Positions 8,424 to 17,190 are shown, counted from the first letter of the stretch. The stretch is 64,000 nucleotides of DNA from JAUIET01 sp039111475 (GCA_039111475.1 JBCCIP010000004.1:151265-215264), one strand, 5' to 3'. Program-made: numbers and translations. The notes: generated by a model not told the origin, from the sequence alone.

Positions 8424-10955
8424 TCAAAACGCGATCTCAAATTCAATACCGATATGCCGAGGTTGGCTGATATTGTTTCTGCCTATGTTAGCAAGCCCCA
8501 CGGAGACGCTGTTTGTTGAGCGCACTACTTCTTCCAGTAAATTTGTGCGTAAAAACTCGTTTTCAAAAAGGTTGTCTGCAAACACTGACAGGCTCCATAC
8601 TCTCGTTTTGTATCCCAAGCGCGCATTGACAATCGCATAGCTATCCGTTTCGTTTACCTCAAGGTTTGTGATGTCTGTAAATTGTTCGTCACGAAAGCTA
8701 ACAAGGGCGGATCCAAAAAAACCTGTGTCATTGTCATAGTTAACGCCCAGCGTGGCGGTTAGGTTTGGTGCACTATCAAATGCATTGCCCGAAAGATTAG
8801 CGTAGGGGTTACCTTCAATGCCTGGCAAAGGGTTGCCTTGGGTATCAACCCCAAAGGGGAAGTCTGTAAATTCAGTTTCAACCAGACCAAGATTCGCAAA
8901 GACATTAAGGGCTGAAGAGATCTCAAAGCGGGTTTCCACTTCAAGGCCATATAGCTCAGATTCACCGGCGTTTAAGATCCTGAAGTCTAAAAGCCCGGGC
9001 TCCTGTATTCTTACCTGCTGGTCGGTCCACTCTGCAAAAAATACATTCGCGTTTAATAGCAGTCTGCCGTTCATAAATACCGAACGCCAAGCCAACTCGT
9101 AATTGGTAATGAACTCAGCGTCGAAAGTCTCCACCGAATCACCTAATACGAAGAACCCGCCAGCACGATAGCCGCGCTGAATCATCAAAGACAGTGATTT
9201 GTCATCATCTAGACTATAGATTATTCCAACTCTGGGCAGGAATGCCTCATAAGTTACTGCTGCAACAGGGTCTGCAGATCCAAATGAAGACAGGAACAAA
9301 GCACACGGCAATGTATTGCCAAACAAGGTTAGAGAGCAAGGGTCTGCATCAACCGAAACCCGGCTAGCAAAGCCAGTGTCAACCGCATCTTCCCAATCAT
9401 AGCGGGCGCCGATATTGATGCTGATACTGTCCGTTAGATCTATTAGCGCATCCGCATAGATAGCATAATTCTCTGTTTCCGCAGCTCGACTCTGTTCAAA
9501 CTGGACGACAGTACCTACTGGGTTTATTGATCCGCCAAACGTGGTTACATCAAATAGCTGCGACGTACCAGACGTCAAATCTTCATTAAAGTAATAAGCG
9601 CCCAACCAGCCGCGCATTCTTTCGTAATCAAAATTGGCCCTAAAATCCGCAGTGTATGTTACTTCTGTGCGCAAATCAGGGCCTCCTACGTTAGTGATAA
9701 GGCGCTCTGTATCATCATAGGTAGCCACTAGTTGGCTGCTCCAGTGATCCGTAAACGCGTACATGATATCGACCAGGTAACGAGTATTTTCGTTGTCTAC
9801 CACACCGGCGCGGCCATCAAAACTGATTCGATCAAACGGGTTAAAGTTCACCGACTCGGGCGTGCCAACTGGAGGTCGAATAACACCCGAACCATCACCT
9901 GAGGTAAAGAAATCAACGTATGCAAGACTCAGCTCCACTCTAAGATCTGGAAGACTATTGGGCTCAAAAAGTAACTTGCCACGCACGGTGGTAGCGTCGC
10001 TCGCGCCCTCGGCGATATTTTGCACGCCATTCAATGTATCGAAGTCTTGCTCACGATAATCGGCGGAAATGCGAAAGGCCACTTGATCGCCCACTATTGG
10101 ACCGGTTGCGACGCCAGACAACTGATAGGTTTGGTCTGCGCCAGCAAGCGCACGCAGCTTGCCGGCGTATTCGTATTCCGGATCGGCCGACTGTATTACC
10201 ACGGCGCCAGCAAGAGCATTGCGCCCTTGGGTTGTGGACTGAGGCCCTCGCAGGATTTCTACTTGATCAATGTCCCAAAGATTGAAGGCGCTTGATAAAC
10301 CATTCAGGGAAGCTGGCGCACTATCTACGTAAACGTTTGATGTGCGTCCCGTTCCACCCGCGCCAACACCGCTACTATTTATGCCGCGGATTGAAAAACC
10401 AGCCGTACCACCTGAATTCGTCACATTAGCCGTGCGCAGAAATACGTCCGTTAGCTCAAATATCGCTTGTTGATCGATGACCGCATCCGTTATCACGGCT
10501 ACCGAGGCCTGAGTGTCTTGAATGCTTAAATTTCGTTTTGTGCCGGCAATAATGATCTCTTCTATTTTTGCGGGCTCATCAGTTCGGTTGATAGGGCTCG
10601 AAAGAGTGCGATTCTCGTTTGCTGCGGCAACCTGGATCAATAGGGCGCCCGTCGGCTGGCGGCGCGCCACCAACCCGGACTCACTTAGGGCGATTCCAAT
10701 GGCCTCTGTGACCGTGTAATTGCCTTGGACAGTCATTGAGCGCTTGTTCTCAATAAGGTCAGGCTTGGCCAGGATCGTCACATCAAACTGTTGACCCAGT
10801 GAGACAATGAAGTCTTTGAGGGGTTGTTCTGGTATATCCAAGGTATTGCGCTGCTCAGACTGCGCATGAGCCAATGGGGAGATAAGGCATAGTGTGAAGA
10901 ATAGAAAGGCAAAAAGTACTGATACACGTTGGCATAGAGTAATCGAATAAACCAC
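8424..10955 (-). CDS. TonB-dependent receptor with STN signalling domain
   Basis: The 843-residue receptor has a signal peptide ending near LAHAQ, then a secretin/TonB short N-terminal (STN) domain (LDIPEQPLKDFIVSLGQQ onward, about residues 40-110). The plug follows (VEILRGPQSTTQGRNALAGAV), and then a C-terminal beta-barrel ending in IEFEIAF. The STN domain normally touches the FecR anti-sigma factor when ligand is bound. The gene lies directly downstream of fecR and fecI in the same direction, so it is the transducing receptor of that cassette. The ligand is probably a ferric chelate, type unknown. It belongs to the same receptor subfamily as the ones at 14361, 25586 and 51683. Confidence 0.93.
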   Translation of the reverse strand: MVYSITLCQRVSVLFAFLFFTLCLISPLAHAQSEQRNTLDIPEQPLKDFIVSLGQQFDVTILAKPDLIENKRSMTVQGNYTVTEAIGIALSESGLVARRQPTGALLIQVAAANENRTLSSPINRTDEPAKIEEIIIAGTKRNLSIQDTQASVAVITDAVIDQQAIFELTDVFLRTANVTNSGGTAGFSIRGINSSGVGAGGTGRTSNVYVDSAPASLNGLSSAFNLWDIDQVEILRGPQSTTQGRNALAGAVVIQSADPEYEYAGKLRALAGADQTYQLSGVATGPIVGDQVAFRISADYREQDFDTLNGVQNIAEGASDATTVRGKLLFEPNSLPDLRVELSLAYVDFFTSGDGSGVIRPPVGTPESVNFNPFDRISFDGRAGVVDNENTRYLVDIMYAFTDHWSSQLVATYDDTERLITNVGGPDLRTEVTYTADFRANFDYERMRGWLGAYYFNEDLTSGTSQLFDVTTFGGSINPVGTVVQFEQSRAAETENYAIYADALIDLTDSISINIGARYDWEDAVDTGFASRVSVDADPCSLTLFGNTLPCALFLSSFGSADPVAAVTYEAFLPRVGIIYSLDDDKSLSLMIQRGYRAGGFFVLGDSVETFDAEFITNYELAWRSVFMNGRLLLNANVFFAEWTDQQVRIQEPGLLDFRILNAGESELYGLEVETRFEISSALNVFANLGLVETEFTDFPFGVDTQGNPLPGIEGNPYANLSGNAFDSAPNLTATLGVNYDNDTGFFGSALVSFRDEQFTDITNLEVNETDSYAIVNARLGYKTRVWSLSVFADNLFENEFLRTNLLEEVVRSTNSVSVGLANIGRNNISQPRHIGIEFEIAF

Positions 10956-10980
10956 GGACGTTACACTCCAAGTTATTGTT

Positions 10981-10999
10981 GTAAATGAGAATCAATTAC
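10981..10999. promoter_or_regulatory. Fur box before the STN receptor
   Basis: GTAAATGAGAATCAATTAC resembles the 19-bp Fur consensus (ATGAGAATCAATT core). It lies 26 bp upstream of the receptor start, between the receptor and fecR, so the receptor may have its own iron-regulated promoter in addition to sigma FecI control. Confidence 0.65.
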
Positions 11000-11063
11000 A
11001 ATCTTGAGTACAACGTCTGAACATCACAATTGGTAACCTGGTGGCCGAAGAAATTGTTGGCCT

Positions 11064-12134
11064 TTACGGTTTGGCGCGTAGCATGATTGTCGACGCGTGC
11101 GAAACGTCTATGGTGATGGGATACATTGCCGGCAACGTCATTAGCATGCCCTCAATGTCTTTGCCGTTGAACGTTGCATTAATACGAAGTGCCGCCAGCT
11201 GTTTATCCTCGAATAGTATGGCTCGCTTGGTATAGCGGCGAGCATCCGCAACCACGTCCGACAAGGGCGCACCGTAGTAGACCAGCCTATCGTTTTTCCA
11301 GGCTCCTATCGCGCTTACAGGATACGATTCCGACTGAATTTTTCCTGTGCGGCCATCGATCTTTGCTCGACTGCCGGCGCGGAGCAGAACCTGCTGATCA
11401 GTGCTGCGTTGCTCAGTAGCGATTGTCGAGCCGGGGCTGTCGGGCCTCTGGTCGACAATTCGTACGTCCACAATACCTTCTTTAACCGCAATAACGGTCT
11501 TTTGCCCTCTATTGCGCACTTCAAATTCCGTGCCCAGTACCAAGGCCTTGGTGTGGTTGGAGATCACGCTGAACGGCCTTTTGGGGTCAGAAAAAACGTC
11601 CAGTAGCAGGTCGCCATGAAGAAGGTGTACTTGCCGCTGACCCGCTCCAATAGACACCTCTGCTGCACTTGATGCCCCGAGCGTGATTGTACTGCCGTCC
11701 GCCAATTGAATCGGGCGCGTCTCGCCAACTCCGCTGGAAAACAGCGTGCTCGCCTTGGCCCATTCCGACGTGTGATCAATCGGCGTTTCACGTGTTAACA
11801 ATAGCGTTACAGCAAAGGCAAGAAGCGGCAACACAACGGCAACTCTGGTTACAAGAGTCCAAGTCGACGGTTGCAGCGCCGCGTGCAGCGACCGTCGCGC
11901 CTGGTCTAGCCGTTCGCTCAGTAACGGTTTGGTGAGGGATGGCTTAAGAGCGTGTTCTTTTAATGTGTCTAAGCCGAGCCACAATTTTTCTGCGCGAACG
12001 AATGCGGTTTGATGCTCGGGCTCACGTTGCAGCCACTGGTCGAAGGCACTTCGCTGCAATTCGGATGGTTCGTCGCTTAAAATAGTGCACCATGTCAGGG
12101 CCTGCTGGATTTGATCGCTCGATGGCTCGCTCAT
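11064..12134 (-). CDS. fecR: FecR-family anti-sigma/signal transducer
   Basis: The 356-residue inner-membrane protein has an N-terminal DUF4880 anti-sigma region (TWCTILSDEPSELQRSAFD, about 14-32), one transmembrane segment near residues 95-115 (VAVVLPLLAFAVTLLL), a periplasmic FecR domain (FSSGVGETRPIQLADGSTIT) and a C-terminal STN-like part ending near VSHASTIMLRAKP. It holds or activates the cognate ECF sigma factor in response to the loaded receptor. It starts 12 bp after fecI with TGAGGA as ribosome site. The complete three-gene cassette supports the assignment. Confidence 0.92.
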   Translation of the reverse strand: MSEPSSDQIQQALTWCTILSDEPSELQRSAFDQWLQREPEHQTAFVRAEKLWLGLDTLKEHALKPSLTKPLLSERLDQARRSLHAALQPSTWTLVTRVAVVLPLLAFAVTLLLTRETPIDHTSEWAKASTLFSSGVGETRPIQLADGSTITLGASSAAEVSIGAGQRQVHLLHGDLLLDVFSDPKRPFSVISNHTKALVLGTEFEVRNRGQKTVIAVKEGIVDVRIVDQRPDSPGSTIATEQRSTDQQVLLRAGSRAKIDGRTGKIQSESYPVSAIGAWKNDRLVYYGAPLSDVVADARRYTKRAILFEDKQLAALRINATFNGKDIEGMLMTLPAMYPITIDVSHASTIMLRAKP

Positions 12135-12146
12135 ATTCCTCAGCGC

Positions 12147-12719
12147 TCAATTTTGTTCCTGTGCTGCCGAATACAGATCCGTAGCGGCCAATGCCATGTG
12201 TTTGCTGACGGCCGGCCTGGATATCCCTAGCCGCTTTGCTGCTTCGTTATGGGTCAGCCCTTCAATTCTAACAAGCACGAACACCCTTCGTCGTTGATTT
12301 GGCATTAACTCAAGAGCATCAACAACGCGTTCTAATTGCTCCTTCGCCAGTACAACGCGCTCAGGGCTGAAAAGGTAACCTTCCGTTTGGTTTTGCATAA
12401 GGCTAACGCGCGAACCATGCTCCCTTCTCACTTGAATGGCTCGGTACTCAGAGATGGCAACGTTGGACGCTGTACGCCAAAGCAACGCCCTTGCTTCACC
12501 TAGGTTATCCGGCAATGTGTCGCGTTCGAGTAGTCTTGCAAATGCTTTTTGCGCGACCTCATCGGGTTCCGGCGGACCGGCACCAAAACGTCCTCGCAAG
12601 AATTTTACCAGCTCATCTAATGCGGAATCGTAGAGCACCGCTATAGGACTGGAGACGCGATTCACAGACATCTTGCCAGGCGAAGCGTGACTGCATCGCG
12701 GTTGATTACTGTTTTTCAC
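12147..12719 (-). CDS. fecI: FecI-like ECF sigma factor
   Basis: The 190-residue protein has sigma-70 region 2 (DEVAQKAFARLLERD and LLWRTASNVAISEYR, about residues 60-100) and region 4 with an HTH (LTHNEAAKRLGISRPAVSKH, about 150-170). ECF sigmas of this group transcribe the adjacent receptor gene when released by FecR. The start could be GTG 12719 or an internal ATG near MSVNRVSS. A Fur box lies 27 bp upstream, so the cassette is induced by iron starvation and then tuned by ligand. Confidence 0.9.
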   Translation of the reverse strand: MKNSNQPRCSHASPGKMSVNRVSSPIAVLYDSALDELVKFLRGRFGAGPPEPDEVAQKAFARLLERDTLPDNLGEARALLWRTASNVAISEYRAIQVRREHGSRVSLMQNQTEGYLFSPERVVLAKEQLERVVDALELMPNQRRRVFVLVRIEGLTHNEAAKRLGISRPAVSKHMALAATDLYSAAQEQN

Positions 12720-12745
12720 GAATATTCATCAACGCTTGATGTTGT

Positions 12746-12766
12746 AATTGAGAACGATTCCTATTT
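12746..12766. promoter_or_regulatory. Fur box before fecI
   Basis: AATTGAGAACGATTCCTATTT keeps the GAGAAnnATTC core of Fur sites. It sits 27 bp upstream of the fecI start, reading leftward. Confidence 0.6.
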
Positions 12767-12946
12767 GATCACAAAAAACTCGCTGTTTAAAGCGCCTCAA
12801 CCCAGACAGCACGATTCTCGATTCACCGTTGGGCTATACAAATAGAAATAGCAACGGCAGTACTAAGAAAAAACGCGATCACAGCGCATTGCGAAAAGTG
12901 GGCGGCCGAACGGTCTAGCTGATTCGAACTTAACGCTTAACCTGTT

Positions 12947-13110
12947 CATACCAAAGTGTGAAGTCTTTGCTTTAGAGGGTATCCACGCAGAGCGCGACTG
13001 AGTGATTACGTTCAGTGATCGCTTTGATCTGCACCTGTGGCTATCTAAGACTAATTCCTCGCGCAGAAATCCGGCCTTTTGAAATCATGACGTAAATTCC
13101 TGAATACCGA
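12947..13110. repeat. 164-bp imperfect direct repeat, copy A
   Basis: This segment matches 14190-14353 over the same length without gaps, with about 14 differences counted by eye (about 91% identity). The first 51 bases are identical. Looser similarity extends about 75 bp further left, including CAGCGCATTGC near 12882. The two copies are direct repeats flanking the toxin-antitoxin pair. No convincing protein is encoded on either strand. The long gene-free stretch 12720-13256 contains this repeat and two Fur boxes, and nothing else I can support. Confidence 0.85.
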
Positions 13111-13139
13111 ATCAATCGAAACGCGAAATGTGGTTATAT

Positions 13140-13164
13140 ATTAATGATTCTTATTATCATTAAT
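13140..13164. promoter_or_regulatory. Strong Fur-box-like palindrome, apparently orphaned
   Basis: ATTAATGAT-TCTTATT-ATCATTAAT is a perfect 9-bp inverted repeat with a Fur-like core. The next rightward gene is the antitoxin, about 95 bp away, which is an unlikely iron-regulated gene. The box may be the former promoter of the receptor pseudogene that now begins 1.2 kb downstream. Confidence 0.7.
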
Positions 13165-13256
13165 ATGATGTATTCCGTGCCTACCATAGAGGCTCTCTTG
13201 TGAATTTGTTGCGCTTTGTTATACTTTGTACAACATTCATATTGATGAAGTGAATA

Positions 13257-13517
13257 ATGGCCAGAACAACCGTGGGCGTGCGCCTAAATGAAGATACTCA
13301 ACATCGGTTGGAAGCATTGGGCAAAGCCCGCGACCGATCCCCTCATTACCTGATGAAAGCGGCGGTAGAGCGTTTTCTGGATATAGAGGAAGCTGTAGAA
13401 TCCGAACGTCAAATCGTAAAGTCCCGGTGGGAAAAATACGAACTTACTGGGGAAACAGTGGATCACTCTGATGTCAGAGCATGGGCGACGAGTGTGCGTC
13501 CCTCTGATCCTGCGTAA
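13257..13517 (+). CDS. CopG/RHH-type antitoxin
   Basis: The 86-residue protein starts with a ribbon-helix-helix (TTVGVRLNEDTQHRLEALGK, then SPHYLMKAAVERFLD), typical of antitoxins that bind their own promoter as dimers. The C-terminal tail (about residues 45-86) would wrap around the toxin. Its TAA overlaps the toxin ATG by one base (TAATG). Upstream, GTTATACTTTGTACAAC near 13219-13235 is a candidate autoregulatory operator. Confidence 0.85.
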   Translation: MARTTVGVRLNEDTQHRLEALGKARDRSPHYLMKAAVERFLDIEEAVESERQIVKSRWEKYELTGETVDHSDVRAWATSVRPSDPA

Positions 13518-13801
13518 TGCTATCTATTAGATGGCTTCCAGATGCACTTGACGATCTAAAACGACTCTATGCATTTATAGAGCCACACAGCCCTATAGCT
13601 GCGTCTCGTGCGGTCGATACATTGATCAATTCTGCCGAGTCTTTGGCCGAGTTTCCTGAAAAGGGCCGACCTTGGATTTTGGAAATGCAATACCGAGAGC
13701 TGTCCGTCAAATTCGGTGAACGCGGTTACATCATCCGCTACCGTTTAAGTGGCAATGCGATTTTTATTGTGCGAGTGTGGCATGCTTTGGAGGATCGTTA
13801 G
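13517..13801 (+). CDS. RelE/ParE-family toxin
   Basis: The 94-residue protein has the ParE/RelE pattern: WLPDALDDLKRLYAFI at the N-terminus, an AESLAEFPEKGRP turn, and C-terminal strands YIIRYRLSGNAIFIVRVWH. ParE-type members poison DNA gyrase and RelE-type members cut mRNA on ribosomes. Sequence alone does not decide between them, though the FPEKGRP turn and RVWHALEDR end favour ParE-like. It is coupled to the antitoxin by a 1-bp overlap and lies between two repeat copies. Confidence 0.85.
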   Translation: MLSIRWLPDALDDLKRLYAFIEPHSPIAASRAVDTLINSAESLAEFPEKGRPWILEMQYRELSVKFGERGYIIRYRLSGNAIFIVRVWHALEDR

Positions 13802-14189
13802 GTAGCTAATTGGCGCCGATCGAAATATACAGCTGGTTTCTTCGTCAGATTCATTAAATACGCAGTGTGCTTGAAGCGACTGTTTAAAAGACGGTAAATA
13901 TTTTTATTTTAGGGGAATCAAGTCACCTAAAAAAGAAATGAAAATCTATCGCAGGGGTGAAATTTCAAGTTGAGAAAAAGGTATTTTCCCGCCAAACGCA
14001 ACGCATTGACAAAGGTGGAAGAATTAAGTGGAACGACCTTACTAGACATCTTATATCGTCGCTATTGAACTGGAAACGCCATTCACAGAGCTCTTGGCGG
14101 GTGAAACGCGACTACAGCGCATTGCTAAATGCTGACAGTAGAGTGTGGTCAACAGGCTTAACGGATTCGAACCAGGCCCATAAGCTTTA
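13802..14189. other. Gene-free stretch after the toxin
   Basis: I see no supported gene. A 95-residue frame at 13957-14244 runs into the repeat and has no family features. Weak similarity to the left flank of repeat copy A begins near 14103 (AAACGCGACTACAGCGCATT compared with the region at 12871). Confidence 0.5.
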
Positions 14190-14353
14190 CATACCAAAGT
14201 GTGAAGTCTTTGCTTTAGAGGGTATCCACGCAGAGCGCGATTGAGTGATTACGCTCAATGATCGCATTGATCTGCTCCCGTGGCTGTCTAAGACTAATTC
14301 CTCCATTAGAAATCCAGCCCTTTGAAATCATGATGTAAATTCCTGAATACCGA
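14190..14353. repeat. 164-bp imperfect direct repeat, copy B
   Basis: This is the second copy of the repeat at 12947-13110. It ends at CTGAATACCGA, and receptor-like coding sequence begins within about ten bases. The repeat therefore marks the breakpoint at which the pseudogene lost its 5' half. Confidence 0.85.
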
Positions 14354-14360
14354 CTCTGAC

Positions 14361-15669
14361 GGCCGAAACGGATCTCGCTCGACGAGTTCATTCGGCGAGG
14401 TGGGTAGCTTCTTTACCGGTACAACTAATACGTACACGATAGAACTGAGCCTGGCCTTCGATTTTGCTCATTGGACAGGGTTGCTCGGTGCCTACTATTT
14501 TGACCAGGAGCAAGAATCAACGGTTGGGGGGGGCTTTCATCATCAGTGACAGTTTTCCGTTTCCGGTCGACCCGATTGATCGCCTGGCATCCACCGTATC
14601 TAATACAGACACTGAGATTGAAAACAGGGCGTTGTTCACGCAGTGGCGCTTTGAGCCCAACAAGCACTGGGCATTCGATGTTGGTCTGCGCTACGACACA
14701 GAGGATTATCAAACGCAGCGATCCGACACTGTCACCAATATCAGTCCCGCAGAATGTTTGATCACAATTGCGACTGCGATTTCCTGCGACATCGCTTCTC
14801 AGCTGCTCGAGCGCCCCGCTGAACCTCTGCAAGCTGACAACCACGCGGTGTGGCTGCCGCGCGCAGCGGTTACTTATAGAGTAAGCGATGAACTGTCGAT
14901 GTTCGCCAGTGTTAGGCGAGGTTATCGGGCTGGTGGCGCGGCGCTGGCGATCAATGATCTAGGCCAAGCCATTGTCGTCACTTATGAGCCTGAATATTTG
15001 CTTGGTTATGAGGCGGGTTGGCGCAGTGCGTGGATGAATGGCCGACTGACATTCAATGGAACGGTGTTTTACAGCGATTATCAAGATCAGCAAATCAGTG
15101 TGCAGGACAGTCGAGGTTTTGCCATTGTAGACAATGCAGGCAAAACCCACGTTTACGGCATTGAGCTATCATCTGACTATCGTATGAACGAGGCCTGGAG
15201 TCTTTATGGAAATGTAGGGCTGCTTGAAACCAGCATACAAGAGTTTATTTTTGATGCCTTCACGGATCCACCAGTAAATCTGGCCGGCAACAAACTGGAT
15301 AACGCTCCATCCGTCTCTATGACTGTTGGTGTCAATTATGCGCGCCAAAGTGGTCTGTTTGGAAACATCAGTCTGAATTACCGTAGCGCGTCTTGGTCTG
15401 ATGTGTTCAATCTCGGGCCCGCCGAACTGGGTGAGGGAATTTCAGAACGAATAGAGGCCGCGTACCTACTAAACGCACGCTTGGGCTATCGATTTGAAGG
15501 ATTCACCATCACTGGTTTTGCCACAAACTTGCTGAATGAAGACGCGCCGGAGAGCCTTAACTTCGCTGACGGCGGTGTACTGAATGGCATAGGCGGTTTT
15601 TGATCAAGCGGCGAGCATAATGTGCGACGGCCTCAGACTTTGGGTGTCTCGCTGGAGTACTATTTTTAA
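14361..15669 (+). pseudogene. 5'-truncated, frameshifted TonB-dependent receptor
   Basis: The C-terminal half of a receptor barrel is recognisable. From about 14361 one frame reads TNTYTIELSLAFDFAHWTG then GAYYFDQEQE. At a run of eight G (14526-14533) the homology moves to another frame (ALFTQWRFEPNKHWAFDVG and onward), which continues to TGA 15601-15603. Beyond that TGA the same frame continues with RRPQTLGVSLEYYF and TAA at 15667, a typical receptor C-terminus. The gene is therefore broken three times: loss of the signal peptide and plug, a frameshift at the G-run, and a premature stop 22 codons before the end. It is closest in style to the receptors at 8424 and 25586. Confidence 0.88.
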
Positions 15670-15893
15670 TACGAGCATTTGTTATCTTTGGGCACCAAAG
15701 CCTTACTTGAATGGTGGCTTCTCAGGCTCTCTGTTGTAGCCGGATGAGTGACCGACGCTTTTCTTTCGTTAAAGCGCAGGTCCGTCTTTGGTTTTAGGAA
15801 ATTTGGATATGGAGTTCTGCCGTTTGCAAGAGCAATAGTCGCGTGCGCTGAATTCATTGAATTGTTAGTTGAGTTTCCATCGGGAACGGAGGG

Positions 15894-16211
15894 TCAGTGG
15901 ATGTTTTGCATACCCACCCCTGTGCCATGGGCTCTGTGTGTTCCATTTTGCCGATGATCCAGCCTGTCCTGCTGATCAAGCCACTGAGCCCGCAGGCGGC
16001 GGCATGTTATCCGCATTTGAGGAGAAGTGTCTTCGTGTTTTTCCAGCATTGCGAGATGCAAGGCAATCGCGTTGGTCAGCGATCTTTCGTTAGAAAACGC
16101 GAATCGACTCATAAGGTAAAAGAGCGAGCTTATCAATGTGTCTTCGCTGGCGCTATTTTGCTCTTTGTTCAAATCGGTCTCGGGCATGAAAGAATCTCTT
16201 GGGCTTACCAT
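15894..16211 (-). CDS. Small Fur-boxed protein of unknown function
   Basis: The 105-residue leftward protein starts at ATG 16211, or at an internal ATG 24 bp later that has AGAG upstream. The core SSLFYLMSRFAFSNERSLTN... and the Cys in RITCRRLRAQW look like a small helical cytoplasmic protein. I cannot name a family. A Fur box lies 18-44 bp upstream and is shared with the divergent fur gene, so it is probably iron-repressed. The last ~20 residues are of low quality and the C-terminus could be frameshifted. Confidence 0.55.
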   Translation of the reverse strand: MVSPRDSFMPETDLNKEQNSASEDTLISSLFYLMSRFAFSNERSLTNAIALHLAMLEKHEDTSPQMRITCRRLRAQWLDQQDRLDHRQNGTHRAHGTGVGMQNIH

Positions 16212-16228
16212 TGGCTTTAATAGATCTT

Positions 16229-16255
16229 AATAAGAATTATTATCATTATCAATAG
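16229..16255. promoter_or_regulatory. Fur box between fur and the divergent small gene
   Basis: The AT-rich block contains AATTATTATCATTATCAA, matching the repeated ATTATC hexamers of Fur sites. It lies between divergent genes, so Fur could repress its own gene and the 105-residue protein. Confidence 0.75.
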
Positions 16256-16479
16256 CAATGTGTGAATTATTCGCTCAGCCTGGTCAATACAGCGGTCGTC
16301 GAGTCACTGTGTAGAGGCGCTCGCCATGCTCTCACCCCTGGCAGTTTTGACTGGAACTCAGCGCCTAATGTTTTGTATCATCGGTGGAATAAGATGGCAG
16401 ATCAGTACACAGCCTTGGGGCGCCGTTTAAGTGCGCGTCTAATCATCTTATTTTTGCCGCATTAATGGGAGAGTGCTCA

Positions 16480-16923
16480 ATGAGTGATCGTCAGGAAGAG
16501 CTGCGTGACGTTGGTTTAAAGGCGACATTGCCGAGAATCAGGATACTGCAGATGCTGGACGAAAAAGGCCAGACAGATCGGCATTTCACGGTTGAGGATC
16601 TTTACAAAGAGCTGATGACTACGGGCGACACAATTTGCCTGCCAACGGTGTACCGTGTTCTGTCGCAGTTCGAGCAAGCTGGGTTGGTGATACGTCATCA
16701 GTTTGACTCCAATACAGCGGTGTACGAGCTAGCGAGCGACGAACACCATGACCATATGATGGATCTAGACAACAATGAAATCATTGAATTCAATGACCCG
16801 GTCATTGAAGCTCGGCAGAGAGAAATTGCTGAGGAGAAGGGCTATACGCTCATTGATCATTCACTGGTGATGTACGTGCAGCGTCGCAAAAAGAAAAAGG
16901 TAAAGTCAAGGAGAGCTGGCTAG
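16480..16923 (+). CDS. fur: Fur-family ferric uptake regulator
   Basis: The 147-residue protein has a winged-helix N-terminus (LKATLPRIRILQMLDEKG and FTVEDLYKELMTTGDTICLP...TVYRVLSQFEQAGLV) and a metal-binding C-terminal domain with HHDHMMDLDNNEIIEF. The first CxxC zinc motif is absent, as in several Fur subgroups. It ends in a very basic tail (RRKKKKVKSRR). ATG 16480 is preferred over ATG 16465, because GGGAGAG is correctly spaced before 16480 and lies inside the longer version. Fur dimers with iron repress promoters such as those marked throughout this window. It may be the main Fur or an island-borne paralogue. Confidence 0.9.
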   Translation: MSDRQEELRDVGLKATLPRIRILQMLDEKGQTDRHFTVEDLYKELMTTGDTICLPTVYRVLSQFEQAGLVIRHQFDSNTAVYELASDEHHDHMMDLDNNEIIEFNDPVIEARQREIAEEKGYTLIDHSLVMYVQRRKKKKVKSRRAG

Positions 16924-17150
16924 TGTTGGCAGCGCCTCAAGGACTGCAGCAGCATGCTTTTCAGGATAGCTTTGCAATCGCTATTGGCCGGTCTCAAAGT
17001 GCATAAATCGACCTGCCCGCTTTGAATTAGTTTTTCCAAATAGCGGCGATCTATTTCAAACAGCATGTACTGGGAATCGTTTGTCCCGCCATTTGTAGAT
17101 GATGTGCAGGGAGGAGTGTTATGGTCGTCTTGAATGCCGATCTGGTTCAT
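16920..17150 (-). CDS. Small Cys-containing protein with Fur box
   Basis: The 76-residue frame ends convergently with fur, the two stop codons sharing the palindrome CTAG at 16920-16923. The second half (YLEKLIQSGQVDLCTLRPANSDCKAIL) has a helix followed by two cysteines. This reminds me of small Fur-regulated proteins of unknown role, but I cannot name a family. A long Fur-like palindrome lies 41 bp upstream and also faces the PepSY operon. It may act as an accessory factor in iron starvation; that is inference. Confidence 0.55.
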   Translation of the reverse strand: MNQIGIQDDHNTPPCTSSTNGGTNDSQYMLFEIDRRYLEKLIQSGQVDLCTLRPANSDCKAILKSMLLQSLRRCQH

Positions 17151-17190
17151 ATCAGTTATTGTGTGTTCAACTCAACAGTCCTGATGAATG

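Noticed and set aside
14160..14180. tRNA-like T-arm motif GGTTCGAATCC on the minus strand in repeat copy B
   Set aside because: The flanking bases do not pair as a T-stem, and no acceptor or anticodon arm is visible; copy A has only part of the motif.
13957..14244. 95-residue rightward frame
   Set aside because: It runs into the non-coding repeat, has no family features, and the equivalent frame in the other repeat copy does not extend.
16262..16465. 67-residue frame just before fur
   Set aside because: It has no recognisable domain, ends at the fur leader, and is more likely the untranslated leader of fur.
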